A DNA stretch of 64,000 bases from Vibrio gazogenes (lineage in GTDB: Bacteria > Pseudomonadota > Gammaproteobacteria > Enterobacterales > Vibrionaceae), in assembly GCF_002196515.1 (NCBI RefSeq), contig NZ_CP018835.1, positions 2,914,001-2,978,000 on the forward strand. The letters are read 5' to 3'. Shown here piece by piece: positions 18,490-27,979 of the stretch. Both the position numbers and the translations under genes were made by a program. Below the pieces are notes generated by a model. It was not told where the DNA came from and did no database searches. It saw only the letters and a program-made list of their open reading frames with translations. Numbering within the stretch: position 1 is the stretch's first letter; each line of letters opens with the position of its first letter.

Positions 18490-19431
18490 GTGAACAAAAG
18501 GTTGCCACCGTTAAATGCTCTGCGGGTTTTTGAGTCCGCAGCACGTCATTTAAGCTTCACTCAAGCGGCTGAAGAGTTATATGTCACTCAGGCCGCAGTC
18601 AGCCATCAAATCAAGTCGTTAGAAGAATTTCTCGGGTTGAAGCTATTTATCCGAAGAAATCGCTCCCTTTTGTTAACAGAAGAGGGACAAAGTTATTTTT
18701 TTGAAATTAAAGATATTTTTACAGCGATTCAAGAATCGACGAATAAACTCCTGTCCCGGAGTGAAAAGGGGACATTAACCATCAGTTTGCCCCCGAGTTT
18801 TGCCATTCAATGGCTGGTGCCTCGTCTGGCTGACTTTAATCAACAGCAACCGGATATCGATGTTCGGATAAAAGCAGTTGATAGAGAAGAAGGCTCTTTA
18901 GTGGATGATGTTGATGTCGCCATTTATTACGGTAAAGGGCTGTGGCCGGGCTTAAGAACAGATAAACTTTATCAGGAGTTTTTGATCCCGCTTTGTTCGC
19001 CATTGTTACTGGCGCAGGGGAAACCACTCCATTCACCGGAAGATTTATCTCATCATACGTTGTTACATGATACTTCCCGACAGGACTGGAATACTTTTGC
19101 CCGGGAAAATCATTTATCAGGCATCGCGGTTGATCATGGCCCGATTTTCAGTCACTCAACCATGGTATTACAAGCAGCGGCTCATGGTCAGGGCATTGCG
19201 CTGGGCAACAATGTATTGGCACAGCCTGAAATCGAGGCAGGGAGACTGGTTCCGTTATTTGATAAAGTGCTGATGACAGATAACGCTTTTTATCTGGTTT
19301 GTCATGAAAAACAGGCCAATACCGGACGTATTGCCACATTTCGCAACTGGATGTTGAATCGAGCCCGGCGGGAGCAAGAAGTGATTTTGGATGACAGCTA
19401 TGACAGCGAGTCAAAACAGAGCAGTGAGTAA
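18490..19431 (+). CDS. gcvA: Glycine cleavage regulator GcvA (LysR family)
   Basis: GcvA is a LysR-type regulator that controls the glycine cleavage operon and the sRNA gene gcvB. The 313-residue sequence has the GcvA N-terminal helix-turn-helix (LPPLNALRVFESAARHLSFT, AAVSHQIKSLEEFLGLKLF) and the effector-binding domain (VRIKAVDREEGSLVDDVDVA; GPIFSHSTMVLQAAAHGQGI), close to the E. coli protein throughout. The start is GTG, preceded by AAAGGA. The gcvB/gcvA arrangement with ygdD and rlmM downstream is the enteric one, with one hydrolase gene added. Confidence 0.96.
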   Translation: MNKRLPPLNALRVFESAARHLSFTQAAEELYVTQAAVSHQIKSLEEFLGLKLFIRRNRSLLLTEEGQSYFFEIKDIFTAIQESTNKLLSRSEKGTLTISLPPSFAIQWLVPRLADFNQQQPDIDVRIKAVDREEGSLVDDVDVAIYYGKGLWPGLRTDKLYQEFLIPLCSPLLLAQGKPLHSPEDLSHHTLLHDTSRQDWNTFARENHLSGIAVDHGPIFSHSTMVLQAAAHGQGIALGNNVLAQPEIEAGRLVPLFDKVLMTDNAFYLVCHEKQANTGRIATFRNWMLNRARREQEVILDDSYDSESKQSSE

Positions 19432-20086
19432 GGGCATGATCGACAACGAATACCAACCTGATAGTGAATATGTACAGTTGAATGGGCCGAGTGATGGGCC
19501 TGTGTTTATCTTTGCCCATGGTGCCGGTGCTGATATGACGCATGAGTTTATGGATAACATTGCGAGTGGATTGGCTGCAACAGGGATTCGCGTGATTCGC
19601 TTTAATTTTCCTTACATGATTCGCAGAGCGCTGGAGGCGAAGAAGTTTCCGCCGGATCGCGCACCGAAACTGATGGCTGCTTTTGAGTCGGTCATCCAAC
19701 ACTATGCCGCTCAGCCAGTCGTGATTGGGGGCAAATCCATGGGCGGGCGTATTGCGAGTCACTTCCATCAGCATCATCAGGTTAAAGGCATTGCCTGCTT
19801 AGGTTTCCCGTTTCATCCTCCGGGAAAGCCAGAGAAGCAGAAGGGAGAGCATTTGGCTACATGTGAAAAGCCTTGTCTGATTTTACAAGGGGAGCGGGAC
19901 ACGTTTGGTTGCCGTGAGGAAGTGATGGCAATGACGCTGAGTCCGCAAGTTCAGGTTGTTTACGTGCCTGATGGCGACCATAGTTTTAAGCCTCGCAAAC
20001 GTTCAGGTCATACTGAACAAGGCAATCTAGCCTTGGTGGTGGAACAATTAAGTGAGTTTATTTGGAGCACTTATCATGAAGAGTAA
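19391..20086 (+). CDS. Alpha/beta hydrolase of the KANL3/Tex30 type
   Basis: This 231-residue cytoplasmic serine hydrolase shows the oxyanion loop FAHGAGADM, the nucleophile elbow GGKSMGGRIAS, an Asp in LQGERDTFG, and the catalytic His in PDGDHSFKPRKRSG, in the right order for the KANL3/Tex30-like family. The substrate is unknown. The start is uncertain: three in-frame ATG (19391, 19400, 19436) exist. The first two overlap the gcvA end; GGA lies eight bases before the second. It sits between gcvA and ygdD, which are adjacent in E. coli, and is probably co-transcribed with them. Confidence 0.88.
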   Translation: MTAMTASQNRAVSKGMIDNEYQPDSEYVQLNGPSDGPVFIFAHGAGADMTHEFMDNIASGLAATGIRVIRFNFPYMIRRALEAKKFPPDRAPKLMAAFESVIQHYAAQPVVIGGKSMGGRIASHFHQHHQVKGIACLGFPFHPPGKPEKQKGEHLATCEKPCLILQGERDTFGCREEVMAMTLSPQVQVVYVPDGDHSFKPRKRSGHTEQGNLALVVEQLSEFIWSTYHEE

Positions 20087-20474
20087 GTCGTTATTTCTTT
20101 TTGCAGCCTGTTTTGGGGCATTTGGGGTAGGGCTGGGGGCTTTTGCTTCCCACGGTTTAAAAACAGTTTTATCACCGAATCTACTCGGGGTGTTTGAAGT
20201 CGGTGTTCGTTATCAGTTTATTCACACCCTGGCTTTATTGGGATGTGGTGTGATGATGTCACTCTCATCCCAGCAAACGGTGCAGAAATATTTTTATCGG
20301 GCAGGAATCTGTTTTATTATCGGCATCTTTTGTTTTAGCGGCAGCCTATACGCATTAGCGCTGACTGGGGTGAAATGGTTTGGTCCCATTACCCCTTTCG
20401 GGGGCGTCTGTTTTATTGTGGGATGGGTGCTGATGTTTGTCGCTGCGTGGAATATGAAAGAGGTGAATCAGTGA
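20076..20474 (+). CDS. ygdD: DUF423 family inner-membrane protein YgdD
   Basis: This protein of about 132 residues has four predicted membrane segments ([18 protein letters not shown] at the start; [43 protein letters not shown]). FASHGLK after the first segment is the DUF423 signature. Its function is unknown. I start at the MKSKS ATG, with GGAGC upstream, rather than eight codons earlier. It overlaps rlmM by four bases (GTGA), so the two are translationally coupled. Confidence 0.92.
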   Translation: MKSKSLFLFAACFGAFGVGLGAFASHGLKTVLSPNLLGVFEVGVRYQFIHTLALLGCGVMMSLSSQQTVQKYFYRAGICFIIGIFCFSGSLYALALTGVKWFGPITPFGGVCFIVGWVLMFVAAWNMKEVNQ

Positions 20475-21562
20475 AGCAGGTCATGCTCTATTGCCGTGCC
20501 GGTTTTGAGAAAGAATGTGCCGGAGAAATTCAGGACAAAGCAAGCCGAATCGAAGTATTCGGCTTTCCGCGTTTGAAGTATCAAACCGGATATGTGCTGT
20601 TTGAATGTTATCAGGATGGCGATGCCGATAAGCTGATTCGAGAGATCGACTTTCAAAGTCTGATTTTTGCGCGTCAGATTTTTGCAGTCAGTGCCACGTG
20701 TGAATCTTTACCGAAAGACGATCGAATCTCGCCCATTCTTCAGTCACTGGGGGACATCGAAGGGTTACCTCGCTGTGGTGATCTGCGGGTCGAAACCCCC
20801 GATACCAATGAAGCGAAAGAGTTGCTGAAATTTTGCCGTAAATTCACGGTACCGCTGCGCCAAGCATTGCGGGGGAAAGGCATTCTGTTTGGCAAAGATG
20901 AGCCGAAGAAACCAGTGCTACATGTCTGTTTTGTCGCGCCCGGTCATTGCTACATCGGTTATTCTTATACCAATAATAACTCATCGTTTTTTATGGGAAT
21001 CCCACGTCTGAAATTTCCAGCGGATGCGCCGAGTCGTTCAACGCTGAAACTGGAAGAAGCATTTCATGTGTTTATTCCCCGCTCGGAATGGGATGAACGC
21101 TTAGCTTCAGGGATGTGGGCGGTTGATCTGGGCGCTTGTCCCGGTGGGTGGACCTATCAGTTGGTGCAGCGTTCGATGTTTGTTCATGCGGTCGATAATG
21201 GCATGATGGCGGATAGTCTGATGGATACCGGTCAGGTTAAACATCATATGGAAGATGGCTTCAAATTTGAGCCGCCACGTAAAAATGTCACTTGGTTAGT
21301 GTGTGATATGGTCGAGAAGCCGGCTCGCGTCGCACAACTGATGGGAGAATGGCTGATCCGCGGCTGGGCGAAAGAAGCGCTGTTTAATCTGAAATTGCCG
21401 ATGAAGGGACGTTATGACGAAGTGTTACAGGATATCGATAACCTGAAGCATTTTCTGAAGGATAACCACGTCAATTTCCGGTTACAGGCCAAACATCTTT
21501 ATCATGACCGGGAAGAAATTACCGTGCATGTCCGGAGCTTATCTAATATTTCTCCTCACTAA
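20471..21562 (+). CDS. rlmM: 23S rRNA (cytidine2498-2'-O)-methyltransferase
   Basis: RlmM methylates the ribose of C2498 in 23S rRNA. The 363 residues show a THUMP-containing N-terminal part ([19 protein letters not shown]) and a Rossmann methyltransferase with the SAM loop [20 protein letters not shown] and the later [10 protein letters not shown]. The start is GTG, five to six bases after AGAGGT; the frame is open further back, but this is the family N-terminus and overlaps ygdD by four bases. The ygdD-rlmM pair is as in E. coli. Confidence 0.95.
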   Translation: MKQVMLYCRAGFEKECAGEIQDKASRIEVFGFPRLKYQTGYVLFECYQDGDADKLIREIDFQSLIFARQIFAVSATCESLPKDDRISPILQSLGDIEGLPRCGDLRVETPDTNEAKELLKFCRKFTVPLRQALRGKGILFGKDEPKKPVLHVCFVAPGHCYIGYSYTNNNSSFFMGIPRLKFPADAPSRSTLKLEEAFHVFIPRSEWDERLASGMWAVDLGACPGGWTYQLVQRSMFVHAVDNGMMADSLMDTGQVKHHMEDGFKFEPPRKNVTWLVCDMVEKPARVAQLMGEWLIRGWAKEALFNLKLPMKGRYDEVLQDIDNLKHFLKDNHVNFRLQAKHLYHDREEITVHVRSLSNISPH

Positions 21563-21605
21563 TTGAGGAGCAGTCTACTTTTTGAAGTGCCCGGGAGCGT
21601 GTCTG

Positions 21606-22388
21606 TTACGACACTCTCTCGGGTGGTTGAAAGCGGATATCCTGCAAATTAAATCCCAACTGGATATCAGTTTTGAGGGTTGCAACGGCTTTGCACTGAC
21701 GTGCCAGTTCAATATGTTCTGTGAGTTTTTTCTGGTATTTCTTCGGTAGCTCGGCACTTTGATAGGCCTGTTCAATATCGCTAAACTGATTAAGGATTTC
21801 CTTCGCGGCCTTCGGGCCAATCCCCGGTACTCCACTGACCTGGCTGGAATGAATCCCCGTGAGTGCCCAGTAATCACAAAGCTGTTCAGGGCGTACCCCG
21901 AATTCTTGGGTGATAAATTCTTGATCCAGCCATCGGTGCTGGAAATAATCCCGAATCCTCAGCGTTGGAGAGAGCAACTGACAGTAACCCTTATCGGTTG
22001 AAATGATCGTCACTTGTTGCTGATGACTGGCGACTTTGGTCGCTAGTGTGGCAACCAAATCATCAGCCTCATCCCCACTGGAGAGCAGCGAGTCGATGCC
22101 GATTTCCCACCATGTTTGTTGAATGGTATCCATATTTTGTTTCAGCGCATCGGGCATGGGTTGCCGTTTTTCTTTATAGTGAGGCAGCAGCTCTGCACGC
22201 CAACCCCGATCTTCAGAATCATGATCAAAGACAGCAATGATATGCGAGGGGGTCGTTTCTTGAATAATTTTGGTTAAAGTCCGGCTGGTTGTTTGGCACG
22301 TTCTTTCAATATCTTCAGCATTGGGTTGTGCTGAATGAACGCGGCGAATCAGATTCAGTGCGTCGATAATGACAAGGTGTAGAGACAT
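21606..22388 (-). CDS. xni: Flap endonuclease Xni (exonuclease IX)
   Basis: Xni is a 5'-nuclease related to the N-terminal domain of DNA polymerase I. The 260-residue sequence has the acidic cluster (IIDALNLIRRVHS, VFDHDSEDRGWRAELLPHYK, SGDEADDLVATLA, ISTDKGYCQLL) and the helix-three-turn-helix VSGVPGIGPKAAKEIL. It probably works in DNA repair and flap processing. It is monocistronic, convergent with rlmM; the 43 bases between them hold no clear terminator. Confidence 0.95.
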   Translation of the reverse strand: MSLHLVIIDALNLIRRVHSAQPNAEDIERTCQTTSRTLTKIIQETTPSHIIAVFDHDSEDRGWRAELLPHYKEKRQPMPDALKQNMDTIQQTWWEIGIDSLLSSGDEADDLVATLATKVASHQQQVTIISTDKGYCQLLSPTLRIRDYFQHRWLDQEFITQEFGVRPEQLCDYWALTGIHSSQVSGVPGIGPKAAKEILNQFSDIEQAYQSAELPKKYQKKLTEHIELARQCKAVATLKTDIQLGFNLQDIRFQPPERVS

Positions 22389-22471
22389 TCGCGTTCTTCG
22401 CTTAGGAGGAGGTTAAAATAAGGACCGAAGCCCTTATTCTAGTGGATAAGCCCATACTCGGGCAACCCATA

Positions 22472-23836
22472 CTACTTGTTGGCAATTTTATAGCAGGGCT
22501 CATAAGCCTGTCCGCCGGGCAGTTTCATGCGGTTTTGTTTGACGAAGTCTTTCAAGAGCTTGTCCATTTTCTGCATGATTGCCGGCTCCCCATCGATGAT
22601 GAAAGGCCCATGTTGTTCGATTTCCCGAATACCTTCCGCTTTGACGTTCCCTGCTACAATGCCTGAAAATGCCTTACGTAGATTTGCGGCAAGTACTTCG
22701 GGTTTCTGGTTCATATGCAGATCAAGGTTCGCCATTGCATGATGAGTCGGCACAAATGGTAACTGAAACTCTGGATCGATTTTGAGTGACCAGTTGAAAC
22801 TGTACGCATCACCATGCGCTTTTCTGAATTGGCGGACAACGGGCATTGACTCATTCATTTTGCGCGCGACTCGCGCCGGATCATCAATGATAATCTGATA
22901 GTGTTTACGAGCTGCTTCTCCCAACGTTTCACTAATAAATTGATCAATCGAATTGAAATAGTCTTCACTACCTTTCGGGCCAGTCAGAATAATCGGGAAT
23001 GGTTGTTCGGCATTATCCGGATGCATCATGATGCCAAGGATATATAACAGTTCTTCAGCCGTACCGGGGCCGCCGGGGAAAATCACAATACCGTGCGCCA
23101 TGCGGACAAATGCTTCCAGACGCTTCTCGATGTCTGGCATGATGATCAGCTCATTCACGATCGGGTTTGGTGGCTCTGCTGCGATGATTGAAGGCTCGGT
23201 CAGGCCAATATAGCGTGCATTTTTATAACGCTGTTTTGCATGGCCGATTGCTGCGCCTTTCATCGGACCTTCCATCGCTCCCGGACCACAGCCAGTACAG
23301 ATATTGAGCTCGCGTAGTCCGAGTTCATTGCCGACTTCGCGGGTATATTGGTATTCAACCGGATTGATTGAATGTCCGCCCCAGCAGACCACTAGGTTTG
23401 GCGTCAGTCCGGGGACAAGAGTCCGGGCGTTACGTAAGATATCGAATACCAAATTGGTGTTATAGACGGAATCGACCTGATGGTAGCGTTTGCTGTCTGC
23501 GACATGCATGTTGACATAAACAATGTCCCGTAACACGGAACAAAGGTGTTCTTGAATCCCTTTGATGATTTCGCCATCCACGAAGGCATGTTCAGGTGGT
23601 TCAATAAGTTCTAGTTTTATCCCCCGTTCGCGTCTGAGGACGTTGACATCAAAGTTCTGATATTTATCCAGCAACTCTTTAGAGCTGTCGGTGTGGCTGC
23701 CAGAATTCAAAACAGCCAGTGTACAGTTTCTGTAAAGTTGGTATAGATCCCCGCTGGATGCGGTTTTTTTCAGGCGTTCAACTTCAATCTGCGAGAGCAG
23801 GTCCATACTTCCGGTTGGGCTGATATGAGTAATCAT
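22472..23836 (-). CDS. ppnN: Pyrimidine/purine nucleotide 5'-monophosphate nucleosidase PpnN (YgdH)
   Basis: PpnN cleaves nucleoside monophosphates to base and ribose 5-phosphate, and in E. coli it binds (p)ppGpp. The 454-residue sequence has a flanking N-terminal domain, the LOG-type core with [20 protein letters not shown] and the catalytic PGGPGTAEE, and a C-terminal domain ([19 protein letters not shown]). GGAGG lies five bases before the ATG. A perfect CRP site lies about 145 bases upstream, so control by cAMP is plausible. Confidence 0.96.
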   Translation of the reverse strand: MITHISPTGSMDLLSQIEVERLKKTASSGDLYQLYRNCTLAVLNSGSHTDSSKELLDKYQNFDVNVLRRERGIKLELIEPPEHAFVDGEIIKGIQEHLCSVLRDIVYVNMHVADSKRYHQVDSVYNTNLVFDILRNARTLVPGLTPNLVVCWGGHSINPVEYQYTREVGNELGLRELNICTGCGPGAMEGPMKGAAIGHAKQRYKNARYIGLTEPSIIAAEPPNPIVNELIIMPDIEKRLEAFVRMAHGIVIFPGGPGTAEELLYILGIMMHPDNAEQPFPIILTGPKGSEDYFNSIDQFISETLGEAARKHYQIIIDDPARVARKMNESMPVVRQFRKAHGDAYSFNWSLKIDPEFQLPFVPTHHAMANLDLHMNQKPEVLAANLRKAFSGIVAGNVKAEGIREIEQHGPFIIDGEPAIMQKMDKLLKDFVKQNRMKLPGGQAYEPCYKIANK

Positions 23837-23980
23837 GAATGCCTCCTTGATAATAAGTACAGGATAATATGTTTTTCTAATATGTTGAGGCTAATGATAA
23901 ATAGATATAATAACTGTATGATTTTACAGTAACAATCTAGTCCGTAGATGATCAACTAGTGAACTGAAATAGTTTAATGA

Positions 23981-23996
23981 TGTGATGTATATCACA
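23981..23996. promoter_or_regulatory. CRP-cAMP binding site upstream of ppnN
   Basis: TGTGA-N6-TCACA is a perfect match to the CRP consensus (positions 23981-23985 and 23992-23996), in an AT-rich region about 145 bases before the ppnN start. The only other gene nearby ends here, so ppnN is the likely target. Confidence 0.8.
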
Positions 23997-24053
23997 TTAT
24001 AGTGTCGTATTGGTCAAAAATCACTCATTCTTAAGCGATTGTGCTGCAATTCC

Positions 24054-25331
24054 TTACTGCCAACTGACTTGGCTTGCCCCCGCTTTTTTGGCGGCTTGGA
24101 ATGCATGATAAACCCGTTCCAGAAGCGCTTCAGGTGTATCACCTTCTTGAAATGCAACGCTGGCAGCACTGAGTGTAATGGTGAGGTGTTTATCTTTAAA
24201 TTTGAAAGGAAGCCGCTCGACTTGACGCAAAATAGTTTGCATGAGTAAGTAACTTTCCTGTTCGGCACGATCCGGCATGATGATCATGAATTCTTCGCCG
24301 CAAAAGCGAGCGACTGTATCGGTTTCGGACAGCTCTTTCTGAATCGTTTTGGCAATGATTTTCAGGGCCTTGTCACCCGCGGCGTAACCAAAGTTTTTGT
24401 TCAGTGACTTAAAGTTATCGATGTCGAGTAACACAATGCGAAGGGGATGTTGGTTTTTGATCCAACGATGATATTCTAATTCCAGACGGTTATGAAAAGC
24501 TGCTCGGTTATACACTTTGGTTAATGGATCTTGGAGGACTCTTTGCGCTTGATCTTCAAGCCGACAACGATAGTCGTGGGTTGATTCGTACAGTGACTCG
24601 GCCTGAGTGCGTGTGTACTCCATCCGTTCAATTAATGCTTTTTCACGCTGCTCTGCATGGGTGAGTCGTTCTGACAAAGCCGTCAACTGAGACAGTAATG
24701 GCGTTAAACCGGATTTGAGTGAAGCGTAATCCTGTTCTTTGTCCAGAATCTTATGACTTCGGGTTATCAACGTGTTGAACTCGAGATTCATTTCCTGACG
24801 ATGTGACAGGTAACTCTGACTCTGTTGAATGCTCTGTTTGGTACTTTTAAGGTGCGTCACTAAAGAACTATTGAGTTGTTCTAGGAATTGTTCTGATTGC
24901 TTACGCTCCTGAGTTGTTCCCTCAACGACCAGACGCAGTACTTCCAGCGTCAGTTCCAGCAATGTATCAGGGTTAACACCGACCAATAACTTGGCGCGGA
25001 TATCCATCAGTACCTCTCCTGATTCGCCTTCAAAATCCAGCTCGGTAATCAGTGTTTGTAGCTCATCAGACAGCTTTTTGTGCAGGGCTTGTTCTGCCGT
25101 ATGACTCATCGAATTTGCACGATGGGGATTGGTGGCAATTATTTTGACCGAGCGCTCATAAAGACCCAGTAGCTTTACCGCCTGCTCTGATTTAGGCGAT
25201 GGATGAACGGAAGATACATTCAGTAGATCGCGAAGATCTCGTTTTACCTTTGAAGGTAAACCGGGGATTCTTAACAAAGTCTCTCCGCCATGACGAATGT
25301 GGCGTTCAAGATTGGTCATTGGTTTTTCCAT
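24054..25331 (-). CDS. GGDEF-domain protein with CGEEF signature (putative diguanylate cyclase)
   Basis: This soluble protein of about 425 residues has a helical N-terminal part with a long coiled coil (about 135-260) and a C-terminal GGDEF domain (DPLTKVYNRAAFHNRLEL, LDIDNFKSLNKNFGYAAGD). Such domains make cyclic di-GMP from two GTP. The signature reads CGEEF, so the first Gly is Cys and Asp is Glu. The product-inhibition site RxxD is SETD, so the Arg is lost. Glu in the fourth place is common in active enzymes; Cys in the first is unusual, so activity is uncertain. No membrane segment or sensor domain is visible. The start may be the TTG two codons further up. Confidence 0.92.
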   Translation of the reverse strand: MEKPMTNLERHIRHGGETLLRIPGLPSKVKRDLRDLLNVSSVHPSPKSEQAVKLLGLYERSVKIIATNPHRANSMSHTAEQALHKKLSDELQTLITELDFEGESGEVLMDIRAKLLVGVNPDTLLELTLEVLRLVVEGTTQERKQSEQFLEQLNSSLVTHLKSTKQSIQQSQSYLSHRQEMNLEFNTLITRSHKILDKEQDYASLKSGLTPLLSQLTALSERLTHAEQREKALIERMEYTRTQAESLYESTHDYRCRLEDQAQRVLQDPLTKVYNRAAFHNRLELEYHRWIKNQHPLRIVLLDIDNFKSLNKNFGYAAGDKALKIIAKTIQKELSETDTVARFCGEEFMIIMPDRAEQESYLLMQTILRQVERLPFKFKDKHLTITLSAASVAFQEGDTPEALLERVYHAFQAAKKAGASQVSWQ

Positions 25332-25673
25332 AGTCAACGTTTGTTGTTTATGTATGTGTTAGTCACAGTAAATTCAGGAGAACATTCGTGAATTAACGTT
25401 TTATTATTTTGTTCGTTGTTGCCAACGTAACCACAGGTCATCTAGCGTGTCATAATGACGTAAACAGATGACAGAAAAATGATACATCGTTTCAATACAC
25501 TATTCCCTTTCGATTTGACCCGAAGTCGCTTTGTGTGTCAAACGAACTTTATTGAGTTGAGATCTGAACTGGTATCTGACAAGAGGATGCGAATGAGCTC
25601 GCCATGGATGTGCTGAAAGGTAAGCTCTTATTCTATCAGTGAAAGTCATTCGTGAAAGCATAGCTGAGATCGT
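25332..25673. other. Intergenic region, no gene seen
   Basis: About 340 bases between the CGEEF protein and the TPR protein upstream. It must hold the promoter of the CGEEF gene. I see no clear promoter, terminator or hairpin, and no plausible reading frame. Confidence 0.5.
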
Positions 25674-27956
25674 TTATGTATCTTTGAGAAGATTCTTGAT
25701 GCTTTCTTCATTTTTATGTGAAGAATGTACTTTGATCAGTCCTTGGCTAATTGCCTGACGACAGGCCTGACGAATATCGTCGGTTGCAAAGCTGGCCGCT
25801 GGTGCATTGTCGATAGCTTTCAGATAGACCCAATGGCTACTTTGCTCGGTAATGCTGAGCTCTCTTGAAGCACTGGTCGCCATCAGCAGGATATCCAATA
25901 ACTCTTTCTCATTGATTGCAGTGTATGCTTTCGGTAAAAACGGATAATCGGTGATGCCGATTCGAATCATCCGATTCAAGTGACTGGATGGCTGGAATTC
26001 ATTTATCCAAGTTTGAATTTTCTCAAACAATGCTTGTGGAGACGCTTCATCGCTTTCATCGCTTTGCATGTAGTTGTGTTCCACATAGACAAGGTTGGCA
26101 TCCGTAAAATGAAACAGGCGGGTATGCTCATCCAGTTTGTCTTTCAGGTATTCACCAAACGCTAACTCAAGCTTGAGACCTTCGGTGTAACCATGCTCAA
26201 GATACATATTCCGCAAGAAAGGAATATCGATCATTGCGAATCGTAAACGATCACTGAGCGGTTCGTGGATTAATTCACCGATATGCCATTGCTCATAGGT
26301 ATGGCTGCTCTTTTGTAGAGAAGAGGAGAGGTCTTCATTCAGCATTCTCAGGTTATTCAAACGAGAGCGAGAATGCATGAACAAGTGATTGTTGAGGTAT
26401 TCGATCTCTTCGTTCTGCTGTCGAATAATGTAGCCACGTCGTAAAATGAGCAAAAAGAAGATGAAGCCCGCCGTAAAAAGGCCGTAAGCGATATTTTGCA
26501 AGTAGCGATAATGTTTTTCTTGTTGCTTCAGGGCACGATCCTGACCGGCTAAATGTAATGTTTGTTCGACAAACATCTTTTGCTGTTTGAAAGCTTCTTC
26601 ACTGATGTGATTCAACTGATTTTGTTGTCTTTGACTCAACTGGTTGTACTGGCGTGAATAGTTGAGTGCTTTTAAGTAGTGCCCTTGTTTTTCTGATGCC
26701 TCGGAGAGTAACTTAAACGCCTGCATTAATGTTTGAGCGTCCTGCGTCTTATCGGCCAGTACTGTGGCCTGATGAGCCAAGGTAATCGTCTGGGGTATAT
26801 CTTTTTGATAAAAAGCGATTCCGGCTTTCAGGAGAAGGGTCTGTCCTTGGAGCTGAGGAAAATTAAACTGCGTCAGTAATGGCTCGATTGCTGACAGGTA
26901 GTCCTCGGCTAGCGGGTAGTTATAGAGCTGCATATAGGTCGCCGCCAGACGAATCCGTACAGCGATGAAAAGCTGCATGTTGTACTGTGTGACTGAGTGA
27001 TCCAGTACATTCAGATAGTAGACGAGTGCCAGATTGAACTTACTTTGTTGGTAATAGATATCGCCCATCCGTTTGAGGATATCTACCAGTACGGGGGATT
27101 CCTCATACGCCTCATAAAAGTCAGCAGCCTGAGACAGATAAAGCAGAGCTCTATCAAGAACCTTCCGTTCGTAAAACAGTTGTGCCAAGAGCGAATTCGT
27201 CATCGCCAGTAATGCACTATCGTTGGATTCTAATGCACTCCAATAAGCGGTTAGTAGCTCTGACAGTGCTTTATTGTAACGCTTGTGGTTCAGGTAGTGC
27301 TTACCGACCTGAATATGATACTCGATCTGTCTTTTGACGGATTGCGTTTTGCTGATATAGGCTTTGGCTGCTTCATAATGGCGTTCTGCCAGTTCATTCT
27401 CATTGGATTGGGAAGCAATTTCAGCCAGAAGCATCAAAATATTATAGTGAATTCTTTTGCCAAGCTGTTCTGCATTTTTAAGCTGAGCGAGTTCGGCTGA
27501 GAGTTTTTTGAGCTGAGTCCGTGCTTGTTGTGCATCATGGTTGAGAAGCCAGTTGAGACGAATCTCTAACTGACAAACCTCGATTTCCAGGTAAGGTAAT
27601 TGGTATTTTTTGGTTAATGCGATAGCATTTTTCAGATAGCGTAGCGCTTCATCGTAATACCCTTGACGAAAGAGCGCCTGAGCCAGAATTTCCATGGCTT
27701 CAACACTCGAATTCGGTGTGCGGATGAGATTGTCTGAGCTTTCATTGGCGATCTTCGACGGTGATTTTTCGTTGGTATCTGATAAGGTTCTTTTGGCCAG
27801 ATAATCTGATGTGAGCGATTGTGCTTCCTTCGGGGAAATATCCAGAAGTAGATTCGCTTCTTCTAGTGTGGGAGAGGTATAAACACTCGCAAATACCACA
27901 TGGCAGCTGCTGAGAAGCAACCATAAAAATAGCGCATTCCGGATAGTTGTGATCAT
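25674..27956 (-). CDS. Membrane-anchored TPR protein with degenerate GGDEF-like domain
   Basis: This protein of about 760 residues starts with a signal or anchor segment (NALFLWLLLSSCHVVFA). A long array of tetratricopeptide-like helical pairs follows (about 85-450; for example LAQALFRQGYYDEALRYLKN and LKRMGDIYYQQSKFNLALVY), probably periplasmic, then a membrane helix (IAYGLFTAGFIFFLLIL, about 488-505). The cytoplasmic end has the outline of a GGDEF domain (FAMIDIPFLRNMYLEHGY) but the signature site reads TDANL and metal residues are missing. It is thus probably not a cyclase; it may bind c-di-GMP or a partner protein. I take the ATG giving MITTIRN; a GTG four codons up is possible. Confidence 0.85.
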   Translation of the reverse strand: MITTIRNALFLWLLLSSCHVVFASVYTSPTLEEANLLLDISPKEAQSLTSDYLAKRTLSDTNEKSPSKIANESSDNLIRTPNSSVEAMEILAQALFRQGYYDEALRYLKNAIALTKKYQLPYLEIEVCQLEIRLNWLLNHDAQQARTQLKKLSAELAQLKNAEQLGKRIHYNILMLLAEIASQSNENELAERHYEAAKAYISKTQSVKRQIEYHIQVGKHYLNHKRYNKALSELLTAYWSALESNDSALLAMTNSLLAQLFYERKVLDRALLYLSQAADFYEAYEESPVLVDILKRMGDIYYQQSKFNLALVYYLNVLDHSVTQYNMQLFIAVRIRLAATYMQLYNYPLAEDYLSAIEPLLTQFNFPQLQGQTLLLKAGIAFYQKDIPQTITLAHQATVLADKTQDAQTLMQAFKLLSEASEKQGHYLKALNYSRQYNQLSQRQQNQLNHISEEAFKQQKMFVEQTLHLAGQDRALKQQEKHYRYLQNIAYGLFTAGFIFFLLILRRGYIIRQQNEEIEYLNNHLFMHSRSRLNNLRMLNEDLSSSLQKSSHTYEQWHIGELIHEPLSDRLRFAMIDIPFLRNMYLEHGYTEGLKLELAFGEYLKDKLDEHTRLFHFTDANLVYVEHNYMQSDESDEASPQALFEKIQTWINEFQPSSHLNRMIRIGITDYPFLPKAYTAINEKELLDILLMATSASRELSITEQSSHWVYLKAIDNAPAASFATDDIRQACRQAISQGLIKVHSSHKNEESIKNLLKDT

Positions 27957-27979
27957 CGATGCGGTCACTCTCAGCCTGT

